Positions 15,274-22,751 of a DNA stretch of 24,432 nt are shown here, in pieces. The notes under the pieces were generated by a model. That model searched no databases. It saw only the letters and a list, made by a program, of their open reading frames with translations, and was not told the DNA's origin. The position numbers were made by a program, and so were the translations under genes. Origin of the DNA: Rhodocyclaceae bacterium UBA1310 (GTDB lineage Bacteria > Pseudomonadota > Gammaproteobacteria > Burkholderiales > Rhodocyclaceae); contig DBTS01000056.1 of the NCBI GenBank assembly GCA_002307175.1, positions 1-24,432 on the forward strand, given 5' to 3'. How positions within the stretch are numbered: position 1 is the first letter of the stretch; every line of letters begins with the position of its first letter.

Positions 15274-16059
15274 TTACAGCGTGCGTGTCTGCCCGCCATC
15301 CACATCCAGAATCGCACCCTGGCAGAAACCCGCCTGCGGTGAAGCCAGGAAGGCCACAGCATGGGCGATTTCCTCGGGCTTGCCGAAGCGCGCGATGCCC
15401 AGCTTCTGTGCCATCTGCGTGAGGGCTTCCTCGCAGGGCAGGTCATGTTCCCGGGCGAACATGTTCACGCGGGTCTGCAGGCGTTCTGTGGTGATGGAGC
15501 CGGGGTTGATGGCATTTACGCGCACACCCTCACTCACGCCGCGATCTGCCAGCACCTTGGTGAGGTTCATCAGCGCCGCGTTCACCGAGCCGCCGATGGC
15601 GAATTCCGCCGTGCCGGTGCGCCCACCCACGCCAATGATGTTGACGATGGCACCATGGCTCGCCACCAGATGCGGCCATGCGGCGCGGCTGCTGCGCACG
15701 GCGCCGTAGAACTTCAGCGCAAAGCCATCGCTCCAGTCCTCTTCCGAGAGCGTGAGGAAATCCCCACGTTTCGTGGCTCCGGCGTTGTTGACCAGCAGAT
15801 CAAGCGAGCCGAACTGCTGCATGGCGAACGCCACGAGGTGTGCCGCCGATTCGGGCTCGCGCAGGTCCAGTGCCAGGCTGCGGCAGTCCGCGCCATATTC
15901 TGCGACGCATTCTTTTTGCAGTGAATCGAGCAGCTCTGCCGAGCGTGCTGTGGCAACCACTCTCATTCCCTCGGCAGCAAGCCGTAATGCAATTGCCCGC
16001 CCGATGCCGCGCGAAGCGCCTGTAACGATTGCCACCTTGCCCTGCAGACCTGATTCCAT
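15274..16059 (-). CDS. Short-chain dehydrogenase/reductase-fold protein lacking the catalytic residues
   Basis: The 261-residue protein starts after AGGAGTGAG. It has the classical SDR cofactor motif TGASRGIG (13-20), the structural NNAG (91-94) and the INPGSI segment (185-190), so it is a standard-length FabG-like fold that should bind NAD(P)(H). The active-site segment is altered. Aligned with FabG, the catalytic Ser, Tyr and Lys correspond to Gly143 (NIIGVGG), Gly156 and Asn160 (AIGGSVNAAL). Such divergent SDRs exist elsewhere and may have lost dehydrogenase activity or act differently. It lies between a small membrane protein gene and the MgtC gene on the same strand, with gaps of 55 and 108 bp. 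Confidence 0.85.
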   Translation of the reverse strand: MESGLQGKVAIVTGASRGIGRAIALRLAAEGMRVVATARSAELLDSLQKECVAEYGADCRSLALDLREPESAAHLVAFAMQQFGSLDLLVNNAGATKRGDFLTLSEEDWSDGFALKFYGAVRSSRAAWPHLVASHGAIVNIIGVGGRTGTAEFAIGGSVNAALMNLTKVLADRGVSEGVRVNAINPGSITTERLQTRVNMFAREHDLPCEEALTQMAQKLGIARFGKPEEIAHAVAFLASPQAGFCQGAILDVDGGQTRTL

Positions 16060-16114
16060 TGCTCACTCCTGATGCATGTTGCCTGCCGGTGAAGGTGGCA
16101 GATTGCCGGGTATG

Positions 16115-16630
16115 CTACTCCGAACTTGCGGTGACAACCGGTGGCGCGTTTTTCTCCCAGCGCCGGCTTCCCAGCCATGTGCCGAAGCACACTGCCAGGA
16201 GGATAAGCAGGGCTACGCAGGCGAGCACTGTGAGCGTTTCTGGATCGCCTCCTGTTTTGAGGCTGTCAGTGACAAAGGAGGGAAGTGCCGAGAGCAATCC
16301 CTGTACACCGCTTGCGGGAAGACTCCAGCGTTGCAGGATGCGTGCTGCAATAAAACCACCCAGAAATGAGAAACACAGGCCATTGGCCACACTAAGTTGC
16401 CACAGCCAGGAGAACTCCGGCAGGTTGTGCGCAAAGTGGCGTATCTGGCTTACGTTCATTCCCTGTGCGCGAAGAACCAGGAAGAGCAGGATAGCCAGCA
16501 CAATAGAGCCGAGCAACGAACCGCCCAGATCAACCTCCAGCCCGATCACCACAGCCTTGAAGGCAGAGCCCGGAGGCTTCGGGGGCTCGATCAGTTCGGT
16601 TTCCGGGGGCGTGTAAGGATCGTCGATCAT
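16115..16630 (-). CDS. Small integral membrane protein, function unknown
   Basis: The 171-residue protein has a proline-rich cytosolic N-terminus (YTPPETELIEPPKPP) and four hydrophobic segments at about 36-54, 78-98, 106-120 and 133-152, the last ending in a basic RRWEK. No recognised domain. The start is the ATG at 16630, with only a weak, distant GGAG. A 19-bp inverted repeat lies 40 bases upstream. It may be the first gene of a minus-strand unit with the SDR and MgtC genes. Confidence 0.7.
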   Translation of the reverse strand: MIDDPYTPPETELIEPPKPPGSAFKAVVIGLEVDLGGSLLGSIVLAILLFLVLRAQGMNVSQIRHFAHNLPEFSWLWQLSVANGLCFSFLGGFIAARILQRWSLPASGVQGLLSALPSFVTDSLKTGGDPETLTVLACVALLILLAVCFGTWLGSRRWEKNAPPVVTASSE

Positions 16631-16669
16631 GGTTCGTTCGGATTGCTCCGCAGGGGGAATATGTGTGAA

Positions 16670-16688
16670 GAATTCTTGCTCAGAATTC
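16670..16688. promoter_or_regulatory. Inverted repeat GAATTCT-N5-AGAATTC
   Basis: A perfect 7-bp inverted repeat with a 5-base spacer lies 40 bases upstream of the membrane protein start on the minus strand. It may be an operator or a small hairpin. No matching second copy was noticed in the window. Confidence 0.4.
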
Positions 16689-16800
16689 CGGCAATGTTAC
16701 CCGAATTTCATTTGCATGATAGCCATTGAGGTGATAACCAGTATGCCGCGAGGGTCTCCCCCCGGAAGTTTGCGACAATGTGAAATCGGATGGTGGAAAG

Positions 16801-16915
16801 CTACGCCTCTTCAAGATTGGCGAGAATCTTTGCCATGAGGTTTGCCAGTTATGCATACTCTGCGGGATTCAGCCCCGCAATGGCTCGCGCCTGAATTAGC
16901 GGTTTTCTCTCCGTG
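16801..16915 (-). pseudogene. MarR-family gene remnant (C-terminal fragment)
   Basis: Read on the minus strand, this stretch gives IQARAIAGLNPAEYA, a TAA stop, LANLMAKILANLEEA and TAG. It matches the end of the intact MarR protein encoded at 22752-23207 (IQAQAVAGLSHAECA, Q, LTALMEKILANLEES) residue by residue, with the stop replacing the Gln codon. Upstream the similarity continues briefly after a frame disruption (RRENR for QSRHR) and then vanishes. The rest of the 16631-16947 gap holds nothing recognisable. It is a decayed relic of a second MarR gene, next to an unrelated intact MarR gene. Confidence 0.75.
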
Positions 16916-16947
16916 TGTCGTGTCGGGCGTCGCTCATCTTGCCTTTC

Positions 16948-17478
16948 TCAAGAGCTCGTCTGTGCGCGGGCATCACGGGATTCCAGGGTTGCCAGCAGTT
17001 CCCGCAGGCTTCGGTCGAGTGCTGCGATATCTTTGGTCTCCAGCCTCGAAAACAGTCTGGCCATGTTTGCCACGTGCGCCGTCACCGCTTCGTCGATCAG
17101 TGCAAGGCCTTGCGGTGTGAGTTGCACTAGCATGCTTCTGGCATCTTCCGGGTTGGGAGAGCGGCTGATGAATCCGCGTTCGGCGAGGATATGCAACTGC
17201 CTCGTCATGGTTCCGGATGACAGCATCAGGCTGGAAAAAATCTCAGTCGGCGCAAGCCGATAGGGCGAGCCATTTCTGCGCAGGGTGGCCAGCACGTCGA
17301 ATTCCCAGTTGGTCAGCCCGTCGCGGGTGAACACCTCGTTCAGGTATCTGTGCAGTTCTTGCGAACAGCGCCCGAGGCGGCCAATGGTTGCCATCGGGCC
17401 GGTGTCCAGATCGGGGCGCTCCCTGCGCCACTGTTCGCGGATGGCGTCTACGCCATCGGATTGGTGAGTTTTAGGCAT
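16948..17478 (-). CDS. MarR-family transcriptional regulator of the adjacent exporter
   Basis: The ATG at 17478 (MPKTHQSDGV) is preferred, giving 176 residues; the upstream in-frame start would lie inside the operator region. The winged helix-turn-helix is seen in LTNWEFDVLATLRRNG, LAPTEIFSSLMLSSGTMTRQLHILAERGFI and the wing RSPNPEDARSMLVQLTPQG, which includes the conserved Asp-Arg. Helices at both ends form the dimer interface. It is divergent from a DMT exporter, with two 18-bp inverted repeats in the 83-bp gap between them, so it very likely represses itself and the exporter until a ligand binds. The ligand is unknown. Confidence 0.88.
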   Translation of the reverse strand: MPKTHQSDGVDAIREQWRRERPDLDTGPMATIGRLGRCSQELHRYLNEVFTRDGLTNWEFDVLATLRRNGSPYRLAPTEIFSSLMLSSGTMTRQLHILAERGFISRSPNPEDARSMLVQLTPQGLALIDEAVTAHVANMARLFSRLETKDIAALDRSLRELLATLESRDARAQTSS

Positions 17479-17480
17479 GA

Positions 17481-17556
17481 TATCTTGAATCAGAGATAAA
17501 TATCTTGACGACGAGACAATCATTCTACAAGATAATAATATCTTGAATTAGAGATA
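17481..17556. promoter_or_regulatory. Two MarR operators TATCTTGAATYAGAGATA
   Basis: The 18-bp sites at 17481-17498 and 17539-17556 differ at one base. Each contains TATCT-N8-AGATA. The first ends next to the MarR start codon and the second lies 5 bases before the exporter ATG. Extra half sites occur at 17501-17507 (TATCTTG) and 17528-17534 (CAAGATA); the latter makes a second palindrome with the start of the right-hand box. Confidence 0.75.
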
Positions 17557-17561
17557 AATCC

Positions 17562-18434
17562 ATGTTCAAACCAAGTGCTCTGCGTGATACTTTCCTGACT
17601 GCCCTGGCACCAGTGATCTGGGGTTCCACCTATCTGGTGACCAGCGAATGCCTGCCCCCGGGGCGACCACTCAGTGCCGCGGTGATCCGCGTGCTGCCCG
17701 CAGGCCTGATCCTGCTGCTGTGGTCCCGCCGCCTGCCCAAGGCGGGAGAGTGGCTGCGCCTGCTCATCCTCGCGTTGCTCAATATCGGTGCGTTCCAGGC
17801 CCTGCTGTTCATCGCTGCATACCGTTTGCCCGGCGGAATTGCTGCGCTGCTGGGTGCCTGTCAGCCGCTGGTCCTGATGTTTCTGGTGTGGCTCGTGGAA
17901 CGCAGGGCTCCGGCTGTGGGTGTCATTTCCCTGGCGCTGGCTGGTGTGGCGGGCATGGCCCTGCTGCTGGATGTGGGGCATCGGCATTGGGACATGCCAG
18001 GTCTGGCTGCTGCAGCCAGCGGTGCCGTGGTGATGGCGAGTGGCATCTATCTGACCCGGCGCTGGCGGAGCAGTCTCCCCGTACTGGCGTTGACCGGCTG
18101 GCAACTGTTCCTGGGCGGCCTGATGCTGTGCCCGGTGGCACTGCTCACCGAGCCTTCCCTGCCAGCGTTGAGTGGGGAAAATATCGCCGGCTACTTCTAT
18201 TTGTCTTCCTTTGGCGCATTGCTTGCGTATGCCTTGTGGTTCCGGGGTGTTGGCCGCCTGTCGCCTGTTTCGGTCTGCGCGCTGAGCCTGCTCAGTCCTG
18301 TCTGCGCCGTCATTTTAGGTTGGTGGTGGCTGGGACAGTCGTTGCAGGGATGGCGTTTTGTTGGAATGCTGATGGTATTGTTTAGTGTCGTTGGTGTGCA
18401 GGTGGCAGGCATGCGGGCTGCGCGCAAGGAGTGA
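17562..18434 (+). CDS. EamA/DMT-superfamily transporter (drug/metabolite exporter)
   Basis: The 290-residue protein has ten predicted membrane helices in two EamA repeats (about 8-135 and 146-283). Typical motifs are APVIWGSTYLVTSECLPPGRP near the start, IAAYRLPGGIAALLGACQPL closing the first repeat, and LSLLSPVCAVILGWWWLGQSL in the second. Such proteins export amino acids, metabolites or drugs through the inner membrane. The divergent MarR gene with shared operators suggests induction by a small molecule, perhaps the exported one. The substrate cannot be read from sequence. Confidence 0.88.
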   Translation: MFKPSALRDTFLTALAPVIWGSTYLVTSECLPPGRPLSAAVIRVLPAGLILLLWSRRLPKAGEWLRLLILALLNIGAFQALLFIAAYRLPGGIAALLGACQPLVLMFLVWLVERRAPAVGVISLALAGVAGMALLLDVGHRHWDMPGLAAAASGAVVMASGIYLTRRWRSSLPVLALTGWQLFLGGLMLCPVALLTEPSLPALSGENIAGYFYLSSFGALLAYALWFRGVGRLSPVSVCALSLLSPVCAVILGWWWLGQSLQGWRFVGMLMVLFSVVGVQVAGMRAARKE

Positions 18435-18514
18435 TTGCACCCGGTGGCGCGCAAGGACTGCATTCGGGGCGCCGGTAACCTCTGGGCTGCGTTGCCTGCA
18501 TTGCGATGAAGCCA

Positions 18515-19426
18515 TTAATGGGAAGTGTTTTCCTGGCGACTGAACCACGCTTCGAGAAATTCCACGCAGGCACGCAGTCTGGCCGAGCTGGCGAGACGCT
18601 CCGGGTAGGCCGCGAAGACGTCGGCCTGTTGTGTGTAGTCAGGCAGAAGGTGGACGAGGGCGCCGCATTGCAGATCGGCGGCGATGTTCCACTCCGAGCG
18701 CAGGATGATGCCGTGGCCATCCAGCGCCCAGGCCCGGGCGATCTCGCCATTGCTGGTCGAGAGGCTGCCCTTCACTTTGACGCGGCAGGTGCCTGCCGGG
18801 CCTTGCAGGGTCCAGTGGCCGAACTCCTGATCTCGCTCGCGGATGGCGATGCACTGGTGCTGCGAGAGTTCTTCCGGCGTGGCCGGGCTGCCGTGGCGGT
18901 GCAGATACTCCGGTGAGGCGCAGAGCACGCGGCGATTGGGTGCGATGCGGCGGCAGATCAGATTGCCGTTGGCGACAGCGCCAACGCGGATATCGAGCTG
19001 GAAGCCTTCGCCGATCAGGTCTACGGGGCGGTCGAGCAGTTCCAGCTGGAATTCCAGCTGCGGGAAATCGCGCGCCATTGCGGATAGCGCGGGGGCAAGC
19101 TGCTTGCGGCCAAAGCCGGAGCTGCTGCACAGGCGGATCATGCCACTGACGGTGCCTTTCTCGCGTGTGATGTCCTCACGCATCGCGCCGACATCGTCGA
19201 GGATGCGCTCGGCCCATTGCAGCACGATCTCTCCCTGCGCGGTGAGTGCCAGGGCACGCGTCGTGCGGTGCATCAGGCGCGTCTGCAGGGCCTCTTCAAG
19301 GAGGCCGATGCGTTTGCTCACAGCGGCCTTGGAAAGGCCTGTTTCGCGGGCGGCGGCGGCAAAGCTGCGCTGGCGTACCACCACACGGAAGAGCGCCAGA
19401 TCATCAAGCAGGGGCTGATTGTTCAC
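18515..19426 (-). CDS. dmlR: LysR-family regulator, DmlR-like
   Basis: The GTG at 19426 (VNNQPLLDDLALFRVV) is chosen over an upstream TTG at 19453, because it matches where LysR proteins of this group begin, giving 303 residues. The winged helix occupies about 5-63 (SFAAAARETGLSKAAVSKRIGLLEEAL). The rest is the periplasmic-binding-like effector domain (about 88-295). It is divergent from a tartrate/D-malate dehydrogenase gene, the same arrangement as E. coli dmlR-dmlA, where the LysR protein activates the dehydrogenase gene for growth on malate. A GAATC-N9-GATTC inverted repeat (19427-19445) lies just upstream of the chosen start. The target is inferred from position. Confidence 0.82.
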   Translation of the reverse strand: MNNQPLLDDLALFRVVVRQRSFAAAARETGLSKAAVSKRIGLLEEALQTRLMHRTTRALALTAQGEIVLQWAERILDDVGAMREDITREKGTVSGMIRLCSSSGFGRKQLAPALSAMARDFPQLEFQLELLDRPVDLIGEGFQLDIRVGAVANGNLICRRIAPNRRVLCASPEYLHRHGSPATPEELSQHQCIAIRERDQEFGHWTLQGPAGTCRVKVKGSLSTSNGEIARAWALDGHGIILRSEWNIAADLQCGALVHLLPDYTQQADVFAAYPERLASSARLRACVEFLEAWFSRQENTSH

Positions 19427-19495
19427 GAATCGTGATCCAAGATTCCATAACAAGGTAGATTGTAGATTAATCAGTTGTCGATATCCTGTGTTTCA

Positions 19496-19527
19496 CCATC
19501 TCCATCTCCATTTCCATTTTCATCTCC
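19496..19527 (+). repeat. Hexanucleotide tract (about five copies of YCATYT) in the leader of the dehydrogenase gene
   Basis: CCATCT CCATCT CCATTT CCATTT TCATCT runs in register from 19496 to 19525. It ends immediately before the AGGGAGA ribosome-binding site and the GTG start at 19541. The tract is free of G on the sense strand and would leave the ribosome site unstructured. Copy number could vary by slippage. Confidence 0.6.
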
Positions 19528-19540
19528 AGGGAGAACGTGT

Positions 19541-20620
19541 GTGAAAGTACACAGAATTGCAGTGATCGCCGGTGACGGCATCGGTCAGGAAGTCATGCCT
19601 GAGGGACTGCGAGTCGTGCAGGCGGCAGCGCACAAGCATGGCATTGCACTCGAATTCACCCTTTTTGATTGGGCCAGTTGCAGCTACTACCAGAAAACCG
19701 GCCAGATGATGCCGGAAGACTGGTTTGCGCAGCTGCGCGATTTCGAGGCAATCTACTTCGGTGCCGTCGGCTGGCCTGAGATTGTGCCGGACCACATCTC
19801 GCTATGGGGCTCACTGCTCAAGTTCCGCCGCGAATTCGACCAGTACGTGAATCTCCGCCCCGTGCGTCTGATGTCAGGTGTGCCATGCCCACTGGCCAAC
19901 TACAAGGTGGGCGATATTGATTTTTACGTAGTGCGTGAAAACACAGAAGGCGAATATTCCACCATCGGCGGGCGCATCTTTGCCGGCGAGGATCGCGAAA
20001 CCGTGATGCAGGAAGCGGTGTTCACGCGCAAGGGCGTGGATCGCATCGTGCGCTTTGCCTACGAACTGGCCCGCTCGCGCCCGAAGAAGCATCTCACCTC
20101 AGCCACCAAATCCAATGGGATCGCCATCAGCATGCCCTACTGGGATGAACGTGTGGCCGCCATGGCACCAGAGTATCCGGATGTGCGCGTCGACAAGTAT
20201 CACATCGACATTCTTGCTGCGCGCTTTGTATTGAGCCCGGAGCGTTTCGATGTGGTGGTGGCCTCCAACCTCTTTGGCGACATCCTCTCTGATCTCGGAC
20301 CGGCCTGTACGGGCACCATCGGTATTGCCCCATCAGCCAATCTCAATCCGGAGCGCCACTTTCCTTCGCTTTTCGAGCCGGTGCATGGTTCCGCGCCGGA
20401 TATCGCCGGCCAGGGTATCGCCAACCCGGTGGCGATGATCTGGTCCGGCGCCATGATGCTCGATTTTCTCGGGAATGGAGAAGGGCCGTACAAAGCTGCG
20501 CACGACGATATTCTTGTCGCAATCGAAGCCGTGTTGCAGCACGGCCCGCGCACGCCGGACATGGGCGGCACGGCCAGTACGGAAGAGATGGGCCAGGCCA
20601 TCGCGGACGCAATCGTCTGA
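19541..20620 (+). CDS. dmlA: Tartrate/D-malate dehydrogenase (isocitrate/isopropylmalate dehydrogenase family)
   Basis: The GTG at 19541 after AGGGAGA starts VKVHRIAVIAGDGIGQEV and gives 359 residues, close to DmlA/TtuC; the ATG at 19475 would add a low-complexity extension from the hexamer tract. Catalytic and metal residues are visible: Lys190 (TSATKSN), Asp223 (HIDILAARF), and Asp247 and Asp251 (NLFGDILSDLGP), followed by the NAD-binding region EPVHGSAPDIAGQGIANP. The enzyme oxidises D-malate or tartrate with NAD and a divalent metal, with decarboxylation. The divergent LysR gene points to induction by a C4-dicarboxylate. Which substrate is physiological is unsettled. Confidence 0.9.
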   Translation: MKVHRIAVIAGDGIGQEVMPEGLRVVQAAAHKHGIALEFTLFDWASCSYYQKTGQMMPEDWFAQLRDFEAIYFGAVGWPEIVPDHISLWGSLLKFRREFDQYVNLRPVRLMSGVPCPLANYKVGDIDFYVVRENTEGEYSTIGGRIFAGEDRETVMQEAVFTRKGVDRIVRFAYELARSRPKKHLTSATKSNGIAISMPYWDERVAAMAPEYPDVRVDKYHIDILAARFVLSPERFDVVVASNLFGDILSDLGPACTGTIGIAPSANLNPERHFPSLFEPVHGSAPDIAGQGIANPVAMIWSGAMMLDFLGNGEGPYKAAHDDILVAIEAVLQHGPRTPDMGGTASTEEMGQAIADAIV

Positions 20621-20940
20621 TCCAGGGAAAGTGGCCGGCAGGCAGAAAGTGGGCCTGATTTGGAAACTGGATATGAATAAATTGGATCTTATTGAGTGAG
20701 ATCGAGAACATGCCGTATGGGCAGGCCAGGATGATTTTTGTTGGCTAATTTACTTATTGGGTGTCTGCAATTTGTTTGGAAATTGCTTGATAAATGCGGC
20801 TATCCGAAGGGCAACATTCCGTGAGTTTGGTATTCAGGCGTCTATCGTTGAATGACCGGTGTAATGGCGAGGTGGTGGAGTGCGGAGAAGTTGCGCCATC
20901 GGCCATGATTTATCCGGTTTTTCAAAGTATGGAGGCGATG
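20621..20940 (+). other. 320-bp intergenic stretch, no gene recognised
   Basis: The region between the dehydrogenase stop and the phosphoesterase start is more AT-rich than its surroundings. An in-frame extension of the next ORF runs back to 20794 but has no ribosome-binding site and no family similarity. No clear terminator hairpin or promoter could be fixed. Confidence 0.5.
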
Positions 20941-21879
20941 ATGGCAACGATATTTCATGTGAGTGATCTGCATATAGGAAAGTATTCTAAAAACATACAG
21001 GCGCCGGATTGCGACATATCGATGGAGCAATTTCATCTGCACCGTGTTCATGCGCTTTTGAATGAAGTTGAAAGTGCAGCCAGGAGGACAGTAGAGGCAG
21101 GTGATAATTCTGTTGTTGTGGTGACAGGAGATTTGACAGATCAGGGGTGGGATAAGCAGTTCGCTTGTGTTGAAGAAGAACTCCAGAGAATCAAGGGTGT
21201 GTGCCCCGTGCGCATTGTTCCCGGTAATCATGATTACGGCAATTTCCGGGGTTGTCTGTTTGTGAAAAAATCCGTCCGCTGCTTCGACGAACTTGCCCAT
21301 GGATTGGGGATGAAGGTTGATTTTTCGGCCAAGTATGAAGGCATTCTGGAGAGTCACAGTTATGCGGGGGCACCGTATTTTGAAACATTTGGTGGTGCCG
21401 ACCACAGCCCGGTGTGTCTGGTCTACCTCAATAGCTGTTCATCCGAGGGGCTCGAGGACTTTTCGCGGGGGGATCTTGGAGATCTGCAGTTGGAAATGCT
21501 TGAGAGCGGCCTTAATGCCTATCTAAAGGAAAATGGAAATATTCCGGTTTTTTTGTGCATGCATCATAAACCCCTTACCAGAGGTTATCCCGATCCGGTG
21601 ATGGGGCTGGACAAAAAAGATCGTGTTCGCCTTGGTGAGATAGCGAATGGGCGCGTAGGTGCGATCCTCTATGGACACCAGTCGGAACTGAAGTTCCTGC
21701 AAGACTTGTCTCCGATCATTTGGCCAGCTAAAGGTACCCAGACCCCCATTCTGATCGATGGTAATGGATCTGTGTCTACAAGCCTAGGTTACGCAAGGAT
21801 CTCGGTCTCCAACGGAGCCATCGATCCAGGTTGGGTAGCGGTAAGTGAGCCCGTATTTGCCGAAGCTGTACATGCCTGA
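20941..21879 (+). CDS. Calcineurin-like metallophosphoesterase
   Basis: The ATG at 20941 follows GGAGG and begins MATIFHVSDLHIG, giving 312 residues. All five metal-site motifs are present in order: Asp9 and His11 (SDLHIG), Asp64 (VTGDLTDQG), Asn96-His97 (VPGNHDYG), His208 (CMHHKP) and GH at 245-246 (LYGHQSE). It should bind two metal ions and hydrolyse a phosphomonoester or phosphodiester such as a cyclic nucleotide, but the substrate is unknown. No signal peptide, so cytosolic. The gene is clearly poorer in GC than its neighbours (for example the AT-rich codons near 21040-21120 and 21530-21570), which suggests acquisition from another source. It seems to stand alone. Confidence 0.85.
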   Translation: MATIFHVSDLHIGKYSKNIQAPDCDISMEQFHLHRVHALLNEVESAARRTVEAGDNSVVVVTGDLTDQGWDKQFACVEEELQRIKGVCPVRIVPGNHDYGNFRGCLFVKKSVRCFDELAHGLGMKVDFSAKYEGILESHSYAGAPYFETFGGADHSPVCLVYLNSCSSEGLEDFSRGDLGDLQLEMLESGLNAYLKENGNIPVFLCMHHKPLTRGYPDPVMGLDKKDRVRLGEIANGRVGAILYGHQSELKFLQDLSPIIWPAKGTQTPILIDGNGSVSTSLGYARISVSNGAIDPGWVAVSEPVFAEAVHA

Positions 21880-21926
21880 AGACAACATGGTCGGCAGGCG
21901 GAGATTGGCGCCTGCCGGCCAGTGCC

Positions 21927-22223
21927 TCAACGCCAGCCGTGAGGGCCGCCGTGTGGCCCATCGTGCCACTCACCATAGTGGTGGTAGTAGCTCGGCGGAG
22001 CCGGCACGAAGCGCGGATCTTCGTAGACAACCGGAGCAGGCTCCACCACCACGGGCGCAGGAGCAACTACCACGGGCGGCGCGGCGTAAACCGGCGCGGT
22101 GATGACAGGCACTACGGGCAGCCCGACACCAATGCTTACGCTGACGTGCGCCTGGCTGGCTACCGGCACCAGAAGACTTGTGGCAAGTGTGGCGGTGATG
22201 ATGATTGAATGAACGGTTTTCAT
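21927..22223 (-). CDS. Small Pro/Val/Ala-rich secreted protein
   Basis: The ATG at 22223 follows a strong AGGAGG and starts MKTVHSIIITATLATSLLVPVASQAH, a Sec signal peptide cleaved after SQA. The 98-residue product then has a glycine/valine stretch (VSVSIGVGLPVVPVIT), repeated APVYAAPPVVVAPAPVVVEPAPVV, and a C-terminus rich in Tyr, His, Gly and Trp (SYYHHYGEWHDGPHGGPHGWR). Similar short PXV/YYHHYGEW-type proteins occur in many proteobacteria without known function. The His-rich tail could bind metal, which is speculation. It is convergent with the phosphoesterase gene, 47 bp away. Confidence 0.75.
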   Translation of the reverse strand: MKTVHSIIITATLATSLLVPVASQAHVSVSIGVGLPVVPVITAPVYAAPPVVVAPAPVVVEPAPVVYEDPRFVPAPPSYYHHYGEWHDGPHGGPHGWR

Positions 22224-22325
22224 GATGACCTCCTGTCGTTCCTGCATATCGATCGGATGAGTGTCATCGTATGGCGCAAGCCTGTGTCAGTCTGAAACCA
22301 ATTGTAAGAAATTTTTAGTTCTTTA

Positions 22326-22736
22326 GACTTTAGTGTGGGTCATCACGCTCTCCCTGCGCGGGATACACCGCAAATGTAGGGTGCTCTGAACGCAGTGAAT
22401 TGTACCGAACGCGTGAGCACCCGCAAATTCACGCGGCGTAACAAAGCGTTGGGAGACGCCTGTGGCTTTCCCAGGCTACGCCATTGGCCTGCCGTGCCGG
22501 TTTTCGTAGGGTGCCAACAGGGAACAATGGAGCGTAGTGCAATTGCGCCGGTCCAGCCTCCGCCGGGAGGGCGCATGCATCAGATGCGGGAGGGTTCAAT
22601 ACCGGCACCGATTCATGCTACATCACCCAATTGTCACAATGACCATACGTCGGAAGGCGCCTATGGCTTTTCCGACCTACTTTCTTTGGTGCGCAAACCA
22701 GGATCGGCATGCCAGACATTAACCCACACTAAAGTC
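22326..22736. mobile_element. 411-bp non-coding element with 15-bp perfect terminal inverted repeats (MITE-like)
   Basis: GACTTTAGTGTGGGT at 22326-22340 and its exact reverse complement at 22722-22736 bound 411 bp without a credible gene. Inside are two diverged relatives of the repeat family at the left end of the window: GTAGGGTGCTCTGAACGCAGTGAATTG type near 22376-22406, and CGTAGGGTGCCAAC...GTGCAATTGCG near 22506-22546. No target-site duplication is visible next to the inverted repeats. Size, inverted ends and lack of genes fit a miniature element, but the ends could also be chance or a regulatory pair. Confidence 0.5.
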
Positions 22737-22751
22737 GGATGAACCCAAATT

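Noticed and set aside
22395..22742. 115-residue ORF inside the inverted-repeat element
   Set aside because: It spans repeat modules and the right terminal repeat and has no ribosome site or family motif.
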